From Yoonia sp. (GTDB lineage Bacteria > Pseudomonadota > Alphaproteobacteria > Rhodobacterales > Rhodobacteraceae), in NCBI GenBank assembly GCA_023955335.1, contig JAGSGF010000025.1, positions 1 through 43,361 on the forward strand: a stretch of 43,361 bases of DNA, read 5' to 3'. The position numbers and the translations under genes are program-made. Of this stretch, positions 33,739 to 43,361 are shown piece by piece; position 1 is the stretch's first letter; each line of letters begins with the position of its first letter. Below the pieces are notes generated by a model. It ran no database searches and had not been told where the DNA came from. It saw only the letters and a list, made by a program, of their open reading frames with translations.

Positions 33739-34789
33739 TGTGACAACAATTGGGATCTTGGGCGGCGGTCAACTTGGGCGGATGCTATCGGTGGCAGCCA
33801 GCCGTTTGGGCATAAAAACCCACATCTTTGAACCCGGTGCCAACCCACCCGCAGGCCACGTCTCGGATGCGGTGACAACCGCATCCTACGATGACCACGC
33901 GGCGCTTACGGCATTCGCACAATCTGTCGACGTCATCACCTACGAATTTGAAAACATCCCGACATCCGCGCTCGACCTGCTGGAAACACTGCGACCGATC
34001 CACCCCGGCAGGCAAGCATTAGCGACATCCCAAGACCGCCTGACAGAGAAAAATTTCCTCGGGTCGCTCGGCTTGCAAACTGCCCCCTTCGCGACCGTCG
34101 ACAACGCGGCCGACCTTGACGCGGCCATCGCAGACATCGGCACCCCCGCGATCATGAAAACCCGCACCATGGGCTATGACGGCAAGGGTCAAGCACGGAT
34201 TATGTCGCCTCAGGACGCGGCCCAAGCATTGATCGACATGGCAGGCGCACCTGCAATCCTTGAAGGGTTCGTAAACTTCAGCCACGAAGTGTCCATCATC
34301 GGGGCACGCAGCGCCGACGGGGCCGTTGCCTGTTTTGATCCAGGTGAAAACGTACACGTTGACGGCATCTTGCGGACAACGACAGTACCCGCAAAGCTAA
34401 CGCCATCCCAGCGGACAGACGCCGTCTTGATCGCCGCCCGCATCCTGAACGCGCTCGATTATGTTGGGGTCATGGGGGTGGAATTATTCGTGACACCGCA
34501 GGGTCTTATCGTGAACGAGATTGCGCCAAGAGTGCACAACTCCGGGCATTGGACGCAAAACGGCTGCACGATCGACCAGTTCGAACAACACATCAGGGCC
34601 GTTGCAGGCTGGCCATTGGGCGACGGATCGCGCCATAGCGATGTCGTCATGGAAAACCTGATCGGGGACGACATGGACCGGCTGCCTGAATTGGCAAAGA
34701 CGACAGCAGCCCTGCACCTTTACGGCAAAGCAGACGTCAAAGCGGGGCGCAAAATGGGCCACGTCAATCACGTCAAGCCGAGCAAGTAA
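33731..34789 (+). CDS. purK: N5-carboxyaminoimidazole ribonucleotide synthase
   Basis: 352 residues of the ATP-grasp fold. It makes N5-CAIR from AIR, bicarbonate and ATP for PurE. N-terminal [20 protein letters not shown], then [20 protein letters not shown] (ATP-binding loop), [15 protein letters not shown] and [18 protein letters not shown] are all typical. Start at 33731 ([12 protein letters not shown]), overlapping the purE end by 8 bases. An ATG 12 bases earlier is also possible. Confidence 0.96.
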   Translation: MTNVTTIGILGGGQLGRMLSVAASRLGIKTHIFEPGANPPAGHVSDAVTTASYDDHAALTAFAQSVDVITYEFENIPTSALDLLETLRPIHPGRQALATSQDRLTEKNFLGSLGLQTAPFATVDNAADLDAAIADIGTPAIMKTRTMGYDGKGQARIMSPQDAAQALIDMAGAPAILEGFVNFSHEVSIIGARSADGAVACFDPGENVHVDGILRTTTVPAKLTPSQRTDAVLIAARILNALDYVGVMGVELFVTPQGLIVNEIAPRVHNSGHWTQNGCTIDQFEQHIRAVAGWPLGDGSRHSDVVMENLIGDDMDRLPELAKTTAALHLYGKADVKAGRKMGHVNHVKPSK

Positions 34790-34791
34790 CG

Positions 34792-35547
34792 TTACTCGGA
34801 CCCGAACAGAACGTCATCCAGCCCAGATCCGATCACATTGCGAAAGCTTAGACTACGATCAAAGCGGCCGAACTCTAAAAATGCCATCACCTGGGCCATC
34901 ACCAACGGATTGTTCATCATAAACGTGTGGGTTACGGGCAATTCCAAATGGTCGACCTCTCCCAGTAAGTGAGTGCTTTCGACAGAAACCTTACCATCGT
35001 CGGGGCCCTCGATCAGAGCCGAATAAACAGGATTTAAACTGCGGGTTCCGGCGATAATACCGACTTCAACTTCAGCCAAACCCAATTGATTGGGTAGGCT
35101 GCTGGCTTCAGTTCCCAACTGCAATCCCGCGGGGCCATTAACCCATTGAAACGGTTCGAAATCGCCGAAAATATCAACCAATTCGGATCCGTTGTTTGGT
35201 GGGCCCAACATCACCACACGGCCCATATGTTTGGGACGATTATTTGCAAGCCAAGCACGCACCAAAATCCCGCCCATTGAGTGGGTCACAAAATTGACCT
35301 TGGCATCACCGCAGGCTGCAACATCAGCTGCTAAGTTCTCTTCGACCAAACGCTGAATCGAGTAATCTGTTGACGGGTATCCTCGGTTGACGACTTTAAA
35401 GCCATTTTTTTCAAGCACCAACGCCATCGGGGCGAACGAAACCTCGGAACGGGCCAACCCGTGCAACATTACAACACAGTCTTGCGCGGCGGCGGCACTG
35501 GCTGAGACCATAATCATCAAACTCGCAATAATTGTTTTCATACGCAT
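34792..35547 (-). CDS. Secreted alpha/beta-hydrolase (lipase/esterase-like)
   Basis: 251 residues beginning [20 protein letters not shown], a Sec signal peptide probably cut after AAAAQ. The hydrolase features are [11 protein letters not shown] (oxyanion region), [18 protein letters not shown] (nucleophile elbow GxSxG-like, Ser in HSMGG), and a late [20 protein letters not shown] that supplies Asp and His. It resembles triacylglycerol-lipase/acyltransferase-type proteins. The substrate is unknown. It probably works in the periplasm. The frame extends to 36090, but that part is antisense to the NUDIX gene. The start could instead be the ATG at 35541. Confidence 0.85.
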   Translation of the reverse strand: MRMKTIIASLMIMVSASAAAAQDCVVMLHGLARSEVSFAPMALVLEKNGFKVVNRGYPSTDYSIQRLVEENLAADVAACGDAKVNFVTHSMGGILVRAWLANNRPKHMGRVVMLGPPNNGSELVDIFGDFEPFQWVNGPAGLQLGTEASSLPNQLGLAEVEVGIIAGTRSLNPVYSALIEGPDDGKVSVESTHLLGEVDHLELPVTHTFMMNNPLVMAQVMAFLEFGRFDRSLSFRNVIGSGLDDVLFGSE

Positions 35548-35628
35548 TAGATAGCATGCGCCGAACAGATTGTTAGGGGGTGGGAACATGACCTTGCGTT
35601 GCGGAGGCTGGCGCGGCACCATCGGCGC

Positions 35629-36075
35629 ATGAAACGCCCTATTCGCCTCGCGACCCGCGCCATCATCGTGCACGAAAACCAGCTGTTGCTGGTGAACGCA
35701 TGGAAAGACCGATCTGACCTGTGGTGTGCACCGGGTGGCGGCGCCGAGCCACACAGCAGCCTGCCCGACAATCTGGCGCGCGAAGTGATGGAAGAAACCG
35801 GCCTCACCATAAGCGTCGGCGATGTTTGTCTGATCAATGAATTCCACGACCCAAACGGCAGCTTCCACCAAACCGATATCTACTTCCGGTGCACAATTAC
35901 GGATGGTGAAATCAGCGACACTTGGGTCGACCCCGAAGGCATCGTGACACGGCGCAAATGGGCAACGCGGGCAGAGATCGGAGGCCTCCAGATCAAACCC
36001 GACAGCCTCGCGTCCGTAGCATGGAATGAGACGGGGGCGATCAGCTACGACCTGCTGGAGCCCATCGTACGTTAG
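35629..36075 (+). CDS. NUDIX hydrolase
   Basis: 148 residues. A Nudix domain covers most of it: [20 protein letters not shown], then the Nudix box from GGGAEPHSS to [13 protein letters not shown]. The REVMEETG half with its metal-binding glutamates is intact. At the position of the first box Glu (G-x5-E) a Ser is present instead. Members hydrolyse nucleoside diphosphate derivatives; the substrate is unknown. Start at 35629, no strong SD; 35599 is the upstream alternative. It overlaps the EamA gene by 35 bases (convergent). Confidence 0.85.
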   Translation: MKRPIRLATRAIIVHENQLLLVNAWKDRSDLWCAPGGGAEPHSSLPDNLAREVMEETGLTISVGDVCLINEFHDPNGSFHQTDIYFRCTITDGEISDTWVDPEGIVTRRKWATRAEIGGLQIKPDSLASVAWNETGAISYDLLEPIVR

Positions 36076-36895
36076 ACACCGCAATGCCACCCAAAACCAA
36101 CGCGCCCGCCACGATCAGGCGAAAACTTAACGGTTCAGCCAAAAAGATAACGCCAGCCAGAACCGCGATCACAGGCACGCTTAATTGCGCGACGGCAGCC
36201 ACTGTCGTCGGCAATGACGGCAACACGCGATACCACAACGCGTACCCCAATCCAGATGTGACAGCCCCCGCGACAATCGCCGCAGCAACGCCACCGAGCG
36301 ATAGGACACCACCATTCGCCAGCAAAAGGCTCAGTGCGACCAACGGCAAACACAAAATGAAATTACCTGCCGATACAGCGAGCGGATCACGTGCGCCCTG
36401 ACCCAAAATCGTATAGGCGGCCCACCCCGCAGTGGCTGCGATCATCGCAACGGTGCCTGTAAACGGGACCACGGCCACGCCACTAGGCCACAACAACACC
36501 GCCAAGCCAACCAATGCAAACGCTGCACCGGCCCATCGCATCATAGGAACAGCTTGCCCTTGTGCAACCGACCAGCCGAACATCATCATCTGCAAAACCC
36601 CAAATAAAATGAGCGCGCCCAAACCAGCACCAAGGCTGAGATACGCCCATGAAAATCCAACCATATAGACGGCCAAAGCCAGCGCGCCGCGCCAGCGTGT
36701 GACTAATCCGGCGAATGGTGATTGCCCTCGCAGGGCGACCAACACGGCCAAAGTCACGGCCCCTGCAGCCACACGAATGACAGCAAACACAAACGGATTC
36801 ATGCCAAATGTGGCCACGCCCACGCGATTTAAAACCGAATTGGCAGCAAAGGCCGTCATGGTGACAGCAACAAAGAAAAAGAGCTTCATCTGCAA
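36041..36895 (-). CDS. EamA (DMT superfamily) permease
   Basis: 284 residues with about ten hydrophobic helices in two EamA repeats. The first contains [10 protein letters not shown] and [18 protein letters not shown]; the second ends [20 protein letters not shown] then [16 protein letters not shown], the usual closing motif. It is a drug/metabolite exporter type; the substrate is unknown. It lies downstream of the GNAT gene on the same strand with a 33-base gap mostly filled by palindromic element B. Confidence 0.9.
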   Translation of the reverse strand: MQMKLFFFVAVTMTAFAANSVLNRVGVATFGMNPFVFAVIRVAAGAVTLAVLVALRGQSPFAGLVTRWRGALALAVYMVGFSWAYLSLGAGLGALILFGVLQMMMFGWSVAQGQAVPMMRWAGAAFALVGLAVLLWPSGVAVVPFTGTVAMIAATAGWAAYTILGQGARDPLAVSAGNFILCLPLVALSLLLANGGVLSLGGVAAAIVAGAVTSGLGYALWYRVLPSLPTTVAAVAQLSVPVIAVLAGVIFLAEPLSFRLIVAGALVLGGIAVSNVRWAPAGRS

Positions 36896-36906
36896 TGTGT
36901 GCGCCA

Positions 36907-36935
36907 GCGTAGGATGGGTTTCAACCCATCACACC
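36907..36935 (+). repeat. Palindromic element, copy B
   Basis: GCGTAG, then GATGGGTT, loop TC, AACCCATC, then ACACC. The right arm provides the TGA stop of the GNAT gene (36929-36931, minus strand). See copies A and C. Confidence 0.8.
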
Positions 36936-37414
36936 CCGTCAAAGGCAGCTGGATAGATCAACTCTTGGTCAGGGACGCCAAGGACACCAGCCAAGGCCAG
37001 ATATTCGTGCGGGTAAGGGCTGCGCAATTTTGCAGCCGCATCATGTGAAAATCCTGTCTTGCTGTAAAAGTCTTGCGGGCCCAACACGACGACAGGTGTT
37101 CCCGTTAGACGTGCCCATTCGGTCAGCATCCCCATCATGCGCTTGCCGTACCCACGGCGCTGCACATCCGGGGCAATGGCGACGGGCGCAAGACAAAGCC
37201 ATCCCTTCGGCTTGGTCATATAAGACAGGGCGTAATACCCTACGATGCGGTCACCCATCGGCATCACCTGTTCGCCCGCAATCAAACCAGACTTGCGCAG
37301 CTTATGAACCAGCTTCACTTCATCCGTGCGGCCAAAAGCCCCCGCGATCAGGTCGTCCACCAACGGTTCTTCGCCGCGTTTTAAGTCACGGGCAAAACTG
37401 GGCATGTTGAACAT
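36929..37414 (-). CDS. GNAT family N-acetyltransferase (YhbS-like)
   Basis: 161 residues. The acetyl-CoA-binding motif is LAPVAIAPDVQRRGYGKRMM (about residues 75-94), and later VVLGPQDFYSKTGFSHDAA is typical of YhbS-type acyltransferases. The substrate is unknown. SD AAGGA lies 7 bases before the ATG. The gene is bracketed by inverted copies of the palindromic element: C just upstream of its SD and B supplying its stop codon. Confidence 0.88.
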   Translation of the reverse strand: MFNMPSFARDLKRGEEPLVDDLIAGAFGRTDEVKLVHKLRKSGLIAGEQVMPMGDRIVGYYALSYMTKPKGWLCLAPVAIAPDVQRRGYGKRMMGMLTEWARLTGTPVVVLGPQDFYSKTGFSHDAAAKLRSPYPHEYLALAGVLGVPDQELIYPAAFDGV

Positions 37415-37428
37415 CTAAAATCCTTTGA

Positions 37429-37456
37429 GGATGATGGGTTAAAACCCATCCTACGG
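37429..37456 (-). repeat. Palindromic element, copy C (inverted)
   Basis: On the minus strand CCGTAG, GATGGGTT, loop TT, AACCCATC, ATCC. It lies in the 5' leader of the GNAT gene, ending just before its SD, and is inverted relative to copy B. Confidence 0.8.
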
Positions 37457-37484
37457 TGTACCGTTCGGACGACAAGTGGGAACA

Positions 37485-37517
37485 CGAAAAAGGGCGGCCC
37501 CTTGCGGGACCGCCCTT
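37485..37517 (-). terminator. Rho-independent terminator of groESL
   Basis: On the minus strand AAGGGCGGTCC, loop region, then GGCCGCCCTTTTT. It is a GC-rich stem followed by a T-run, about 87 bases after the groEL stop. Confidence 0.8.
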
Positions 37518-37603
37518 AAGATCTTGATCAACATGATCGGCTCTCGATGATTTCTTCGAATTCACCTGCCGCCCTGTCGGTCAAATCCCAAAAGGACTTA
37601 ACC

Positions 37604-39247
<1,644 letters not shown>

Positions 39248-39296
39248 TTAGCTCCTTAATTTATGAATTTCAGATAGCGAACGTTTCAAGAGATCC

Positions 39297-39581
39297 TTAC
39301 AGGATGCCCAGAATGTCGCTTTCTTTCATGATCAGCAGGTCTTCGCCGTCGATCTTAACTTCTGTGCCGGACCATTTGCCGAACAGAACTTTGTCGCCAG
39401 CTTTAACGTCCATCGCAATCAGCTCGCCGCTGTCTTTGCGTGCGCCAGCGCCACAAGATACGATTTCGCCCTCAGCAGGCTTTTCTTTTGCGGCGTCTGG
39501 AATGATCAGACCGCCCTTAGTTACGTCGTCGCCTTCGATGCGACGGACGAGAACGCGGTCGTGAAGTGGTGTAAATGCCAT
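39297..39581 (-). CDS. groES: Co-chaperonin GroES
   Basis: 94 residues from the ATG at 39581 ([17 protein letters not shown]). Heptameric lid of GroEL. The mobile loop [19 protein letters not shown] and the C-terminal [20 protein letters not shown] are canonical. The open frame to 39668 covers the operator and promoter and is not coding. It is the first gene of the groESL operon. Confidence 0.98.
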   Translation of the reverse strand: MAFTPLHDRVLVRRIEGDDVTKGGLIIPDAAKEKPAEGEIVSCGAGARKDSGELIAMDVKAGDKVLFGKWSGTEVKIDGEDLLIMKESDILGIL

Positions 39582-39615
39582 CTTAAGAACGTCTCCAGTT
39601 CGAGTTAATCTTGGG

Positions 39616-39642
39616 TTGTCACTCAACAGCTGTGAGTGACAA
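39616..39642. promoter_or_regulatory. CIRCE-like operator (HrcA site) of groESL
   Basis: TTGTCACTC, 9-base spacer, GAGTGACAA: a perfect 9-base inverted repeat with the CIRCE geometry. The consensus arms are TTAGCACTC and GAGTGCTAA; each arm differs at two positions, symmetrically. It lies just downstream of the -10 and 35 bases ahead of groES, where HrcA would block transcription. Confidence 0.88.
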
Positions 39643-39649
39643 CAAGCGG

Positions 39650-39678
39650 AACCTATGTATGGTCCCAACCCGAGTCAA
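39650..39678 (-). promoter_or_regulatory. Candidate groESL promoter
   Basis: On the minus strand TTGACT, 17 bases, then TAGGTT. The -35 is good and the -10 weak. CTTCAAG just upstream (39682-39688) and CCATACAT inside the spacer hint at an overlapping heat-shock promoter, but that spacing is poor. Confidence 0.55.
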
Positions 39679-39718
39679 CGGCTTGAAGTGGATATTTTTT
39701 GCAAAAACAGAGACGGGA

Positions 39719-40303
39719 TTAACCGACGTCCGTCCTACCACGCCGATCACTGCGCAAATTCGCATAAAGCACATGGTTCCGCCACCGCCCGTTGATCTGC
39801 AGGTAGCTTTGGGCGACGCCTTCGTATTTATATCCGCATTGCTCCAACAACCGGCGGGACGGCGTGTTTTCGGGCAAACAACCGGCCTCAACGCGACTAA
39901 GATCAAGCGTGCGGAACGCGTAATGCACGACAGCCTCAATCGCCTCTTTCATATAGCCATTGCGCGCGAAGGGCTGACCGATCCAATATCCTGTCGTGCC
40001 GGCCTGCGCTGGACCACGGCGGATATTATCGAGTGTGATGGCACCTAAAAGCATATCATCCGACCGCCGGACCATAAACAATGGCACTGCGTTGCCATTG
40101 GTGATTGACCGTTGCGCCCAGTAGACACGATTGGTGAATGCCTTGCGGGACAGATGATCGGTTGCCCACTTTGGCTCCCACGGGTTTAGAAATTCTTTGC
40201 TATCACCGCGCAATGCAGCCCACGCACGAAAGTCGGCATGCATCGGGGGGCGCAAAGTCATGCGCTCTGTTTCCAGACGAACTTTTTTGCGCAAACCCAA
40301 CAT
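39719..40303 (-). CDS. GNAT acetyltransferase, RimJ/RimL type
   Basis: 194 residues of the RimJ/RimL group, which acetylates N-termini of ribosomal proteins and other substrates. It has LETERMTLRPPMHADFRAWA at the start, GTTGYWIGQPFARNGYMKEA (acetyl-CoA loop), HYAFRTLDLSRVEAGCLPEN, and SRRLLEQCGYKYEGVAQSYL near the end. All are hallmark blocks. Its ATG shares one base with the M16 peptidase stop (TGATG), so it is the last gene of thrC-M16-GNAT. The target is unknown. Confidence 0.9.
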   Translation of the reverse strand: MLGLRKKVRLETERMTLRPPMHADFRAWAALRGDSKEFLNPWEPKWATDHLSRKAFTNRVYWAQRSITNGNAVPLFMVRRSDDMLLGAITLDNIRRGPAQAGTTGYWIGQPFARNGYMKEAIEAVVHYAFRTLDLSRVEAGCLPENTPSRRLLEQCGYKYEGVAQSYLQINGRWRNHVLYANLRSDRRGRTDVG

Positions 40304-41571
40304 CAGGCCACCAAACGGGCCTTAAGGTCATCTAACGTCGGAGCAGCCTCAGCAGGACCGTAAAGCGCCAGCGCAGACCCCGCCTGCCCTGCCATATGCT
40401 CTGCAAACGCCTTGACGTCTGCAGTCGACACAGCATCCACATGCGCGATGGTCTCGGCCAGCGGCGGAATACGTCCCCACATGGACCACAACCGCGCAAG
40501 GCGTTCAGCACGGTTCGACGGGCTTTCAAGACCCATTAGCAATCCGGCTTTCATCTGGGCACGTGCGCGAGCGACCTCGACCTCTGACATATCATCCGCG
40601 GCGCGTTTCATCTCGTCAATGGTGACATTCGCCAGCTCTGCGATCTCTTCGGCACTGGTGCCTGCATAGATCGTGGTCAGGCCCGTATCTTCATAAGCAC
40701 CCGCTTGGGCGAAAATAGAATAGCACAGGCCACGCTTTTCGCGGACCTCTTGGAACAGACGAGACGACACGCCGCCACCCATCACGGATGCGTAAATCTG
40801 CGCAGTATATATCTCAGGATCAAGGTAGTTCGGCCCCTCAAACGCCAGCGCAAAATGGACCTGTTCGAGATCTTTGTTCCGGCGCAACTCGCCGCCACCA
40901 AAGACAGCAGGCTCAATCAACGTCGAAGGCCGGACAATCGGGGACATACTGCCAAACATCGCCTCGGCCTGTTTGCAAATAGCAATGTGATCAACAGCAC
41001 CAGCCGCAGCCAAGACCATTTGGCCAGGCCCATAATGTCCGGCAACAAAGCCGCGCAGGTCATCTGCTTGGAACGCAGATACACGTTCTGTTGGGCCAAG
41101 GATCGAACGGCCAAGCGCCTGATCAGGGAAGGACACCTCTTGCAGCCAATCGAACACGATGTCGTCGGGGGTGTCGTTGGTCATGCCGATTTCTTGCAAG
41201 ATCACGCCACGTTCAATGTCAACATCGGTGGGGTCAAACAGCGGCTCTAGCAAAATGTCACCAATGACGTCCAAGGCCAGCGGCACGTCTTGTTCCAGCA
41301 CGCGCGCATAATACGCCGTGTTTTCGCGGCTGGTATAGGCATTGATAAACCCACCTACGTCCTCGATTGCTTCTGCAATCTGCAACGCGGTGCGGGTCGG
41401 TGTACCCTTAAACGCCATATGCTCCAGGAAATGCGCGATGCCGTTTTGGTCCAACCGTTCATGGCGGCCGCCGACATCAACCCAAATTCCGACACTGGCA
41501 GATTGCAAACCGGGCATATGCTCGGTGACGATCTGAAAACCGTTGGACAGGGTGTGCGTTTGAATTGTCAA
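40303..41571 (-). CDS. M16 family zinc peptidase (processing-peptidase-like)
   Basis: 422 residues. The inverted zinc motif HFLEHMAFKGT (HxxEH, about residues 47-57) and a downstream Glu in ENTAYYARVLEQD match the M16B family, close to the mitochondrial processing peptidase beta subunit. The second half is the inactive homologous repeat. The protein is cytoplasmic or periplasmic; no signal peptide is seen (MTIQTHTLSNGFQIV). The start overlaps the thrC stop in ATGA. thrC-M16 pairing is common in alphaproteobacteria. The physiological substrate is unknown. Confidence 0.93.
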   Translation of the reverse strand: MTIQTHTLSNGFQIVTEHMPGLQSASVGIWVDVGGRHERLDQNGIAHFLEHMAFKGTPTRTALQIAEAIEDVGGFINAYTSRENTAYYARVLEQDVPLALDVIGDILLEPLFDPTDVDIERGVILQEIGMTNDTPDDIVFDWLQEVSFPDQALGRSILGPTERVSAFQADDLRGFVAGHYGPGQMVLAAAGAVDHIAICKQAEAMFGSMSPIVRPSTLIEPAVFGGGELRRNKDLEQVHFALAFEGPNYLDPEIYTAQIYASVMGGGVSSRLFQEVREKRGLCYSIFAQAGAYEDTGLTTIYAGTSAEEIAELANVTIDEMKRAADDMSEVEVARARAQMKAGLLMGLESPSNRAERLARLWSMWGRIPPLAETIAHVDAVSTADVKAFAEHMAGQAGSALALYGPAEAAPTLDDLKARLVA

Positions 41572-42953
41572 AGGGCGATCCGTTCTTTGATAAGCGTGGC
41601 AATGGCGTCAAAATCATTGGCGACGCGTGTGACGCGTTCATCGCGGTCATACAAGTCCGCCATGCGCGGCGGAAGAGGCGGTTTAATGCCGGTCGCCGCA
41701 TTCACAGCGTCGGGGAATTTCGCAGGATGGGCGGTGGCCAATGTGATCATCGGGGTTGCACCCAAATGGTCCTCGGCAACATGCACACCCACTGCGGAGT
41801 GTGGGCACAGCAATTCGCCATGTTTCGCCAAATAAGTCTTAATCGCAGCAGAGGTTTCTTCCTCTGACGCGCGACCAGATGTGAAGGTGTCGCGCAAATA
41901 CTGATAGGCACCTTGCGAAATCTTAAAGCCGCCGGATTTCAGATCATCCATCTGAGCCGCGACAGCAGCACCATCGCCGCCATATGCATAAAACAATGCG
42001 CGTTCAAAGTTGGACGACACCTGAATATCCATCGACGGGCTAATCGACGGGGTGACACCTTCTTTGGTATAGGTGCCCGTTTCCAGTGTGCGGTGCAGAA
42101 TGTCGTTCTGGTTTGTGGCTACGACCAGATCAGCAATCGGCAGGCCCATCTGCTTGGCGATATAGCCCGCAAATATATCGCCAAAATTTCCGGTAGGCAC
42201 AGTAAAGCTGATCTCGCGGTGGGGCGCACCAAGGCTTACAGCGCTGCTGAAGTAATACACAACCTGCGCCAGCACACGGCCCCAGTTGATGCTGTTCACA
42301 CCAGCAAGGCGGACACCGTCGCGGAACGAAGTGTCATTGAACATATCTTTCAGCATCGCCTGACAGTCGTCAAAGTCGCCGTCCATCGCAAGCGCATGTA
42401 CGTTGGTTTCCACTGGGGTCGTCATCTGACGGCGCTGCACCTCGGACACACGGCCATGCGGGAACAGGATAAAGACGTCGACGTTATCAAGACCACGGAA
42501 CGCCTCGATCGCAGCAGAGCCTGTGTCACCAGACGTGGCACCGACAATAGTGATCCGTTCGCCTGAACGGGTCAGGGCGGCTTGGAACATCTGCCCGATC
42601 AGTTGCATTGCGAAATCTTTGAACGCGAGCGTGGGTCCGTGGAACAATTCCAACAGAAAATGGTTTGGGGCCAACTGCACCAACGGCGCACGCGCATCAT
42701 GGCCAAAGCCTGCATAAGCCCGATCAATCATGGCGCGGAATTCATCATCGGTAAATGTGTCACCAATGAACGGACGCATTACTGTGAACGCGATCTGCTC
42801 GTATGATTGCCCAGCCATTGCGGCGATCTGATCGTGGGCCAGCGTTGGCACTGTTTCCGGAACATACAAGCCACCATCGGTCGCAAGACCTGTCATCATG
42901 GCTTGTTCAAATGTCAGGGCGGGCGCGCCACCACGGGTCGAAATATAGCGCAT
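41568..42953 (-). CDS. thrC: Threonine synthase
   Basis: 461 residues. It converts O-phosphohomoserine to threonine using PLP. N-terminal MRYISTRGGAPALTFEQAMM, PLP-lysine region HGPTLAFKDFAMQLIGQ (about 105-121), GATSGDTGSAAIEAFRG (phosphate loop) and VPTGNFGDIFAGYIAKQMG are all typical of the bacterial class 2 enzyme. It is followed by the M16 peptidase with a 4-base overlap. The SURF1 gene ends 3 bases before its start, so it may share that transcript. Confidence 0.97.
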   Translation of the reverse strand: MRYISTRGGAPALTFEQAMMTGLATDGGLYVPETVPTLAHDQIAAMAGQSYEQIAFTVMRPFIGDTFTDDEFRAMIDRAYAGFGHDARAPLVQLAPNHFLLELFHGPTLAFKDFAMQLIGQMFQAALTRSGERITIVGATSGDTGSAAIEAFRGLDNVDVFILFPHGRVSEVQRRQMTTPVETNVHALAMDGDFDDCQAMLKDMFNDTSFRDGVRLAGVNSINWGRVLAQVVYYFSSAVSLGAPHREISFTVPTGNFGDIFAGYIAKQMGLPIADLVVATNQNDILHRTLETGTYTKEGVTPSISPSMDIQVSSNFERALFYAYGGDGAAVAAQMDDLKSGGFKISQGAYQYLRDTFTSGRASEEETSAAIKTYLAKHGELLCPHSAVGVHVAEDHLGATPMITLATAHPAKFPDAVNAATGIKPPLPPRMADLYDRDERVTRVANDFDAIATLIKERIAL

Positions 42954-42956
42954 CGG

Positions 42957-43361
42957 TCAGGTGTCCTTAGTCTTTGAGACGCGGAAAATAAGAAATAATG
43001 TCATAGCCGCCCAAACAAGGGCCAGTCCAAACCACGTCACCGCATAGGCAAGGTGGTCATTCTTGATCGTGCTTGTGTCGACAGGCAGCAAAGTCGTGCG
43101 CGGGTCCGGCTGTGTCATCTGGGCCGCGACGACCATAAGCGGCAGTGCATCCAACGCATCGGCCATCACAGCAAGGTCCCGACCGAACCATATGTTTTTG
43201 GGCAGGTCCGGAACAGGCGTCGATGAATTCATGTCATCCGGCCAGATCAGATTGCCAACCACATCCGTCGGGCCAAGCGTCGCAACCTCATTTTTAGCAT
43301 CCAACGGAAGCAAACCAAGGTCGATCAAAATACGCCGACCATCGCTGAGATCAAACGCACG
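42957..43361 (-). CDS. SURF1 family protein (5' end outside window)
   Basis: The C-terminal 134 residues of a SURF1-like protein; the open frame runs off the right edge (RAFDLSDGRRILIDLG at the border). The final helix HLAYAVTWFGLALVWAAMTL after ...TIKND is the characteristic NxHxxYAxTWFxLA motif at the second membrane helix of SURF1. SURF1 supports cytochrome c oxidase assembly, and its genes usually follow ctaG/coxC in this group. The start codon is not visible. Confidence 0.9.
   Translation of the reverse strand, partial: RAFDLSDGRRILIDLGLLPLDAKNEVATLGPTDVVGNLIWPDDMNSSTPVPDLPKNIWFGRDLAVMADALDALPLMVVAAQMTQPDPRTTLLPVDTSTIKNDHLAYAVTWFGLALVWAAMTLFLIFRVSKTKDT

Overview
The window looks like a chromosomal segment from an alphaproteobacterium of the order Rhodobacterales (Roseobacter-type). 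This rests on recognised families and gene neighbourhoods rather than on any database search: DUF1467 with methylmalonyl-CoA epimerase, YbjN-proC-csaA, Hsp20-DUF1150, lgt-midA-pgeF, Lrp next to trxB, a fused ATP sulfurylase/APS kinase, and M16 peptidase-thrC-SURF1. Codon usage is moderately GC-rich and even, and most of the DNA is densely packed housekeeping genes.

Layout. 1-305 is non-coding with a diverged direct repeat. 306-6523 holds a DCC-family protein, an IMPACT-family protein, a hemolysin III protein with a degraded metal site, a type II lumazine synthase under an FMN riboswitch, an M48 lipoprotein protease, a class II HDAC-like deacetylase, a nitroreductase/EI24 pair, and DUF1467 with methylmalonyl-CoA epimerase. 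6663-9950 has a lone response regulator and a DUF1800-DUF1501 pair. aspS and carB are divergent (10040-15440). They are followed by a DarB/StlD-like ketosynthase, an HTH protein-arsH pair, thymidine kinase, and the overlapping operon proC-csaA-2-hydroxyacid dehydrogenase with ybjN upstream (to 21828). 21829-23676 is the only clearly decayed stretch. It carries a frameshifted remnant of a PKD/autotransporter surface protein and non-coding debris. 23677-31757 contains ubiK, lgt-midA-pgeF, a 61-residue conserved-looking small protein with its own terminator, a Hint-domain protein, lrp, trxB and sat-cysC. 31975-37414 contains hsp20-DUF1150, a YdcH protein, purEK, a secreted hydrolase, a NUDIX protein, an EamA permease and a GNAT. 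The right end holds groESL with a CIRCE-like operator, another GNAT, an M16 peptidase, thrC and a truncated SURF1 gene.

How it fits together. Most genes are independent core functions: translation (aspS), pyrimidine, purine, proline and threonine synthesis, sulfate activation with thioredoxin reductase, lipoprotein maturation and chaperones. Two heat-shock loci show readable control signals: a sigma-32-like promoter for hsp20 and a CIRCE-like palindrome for groESL.

I found no obvious new multi-gene defence or biosynthetic system. The most notable unexplained structure is a three-copy palindromic element (16716, 36907, 37429). Its stem carries a compensatory base change, its arms supply stop codons to neighbouring genes, and two inverted copies bracket one acetyltransferase gene.
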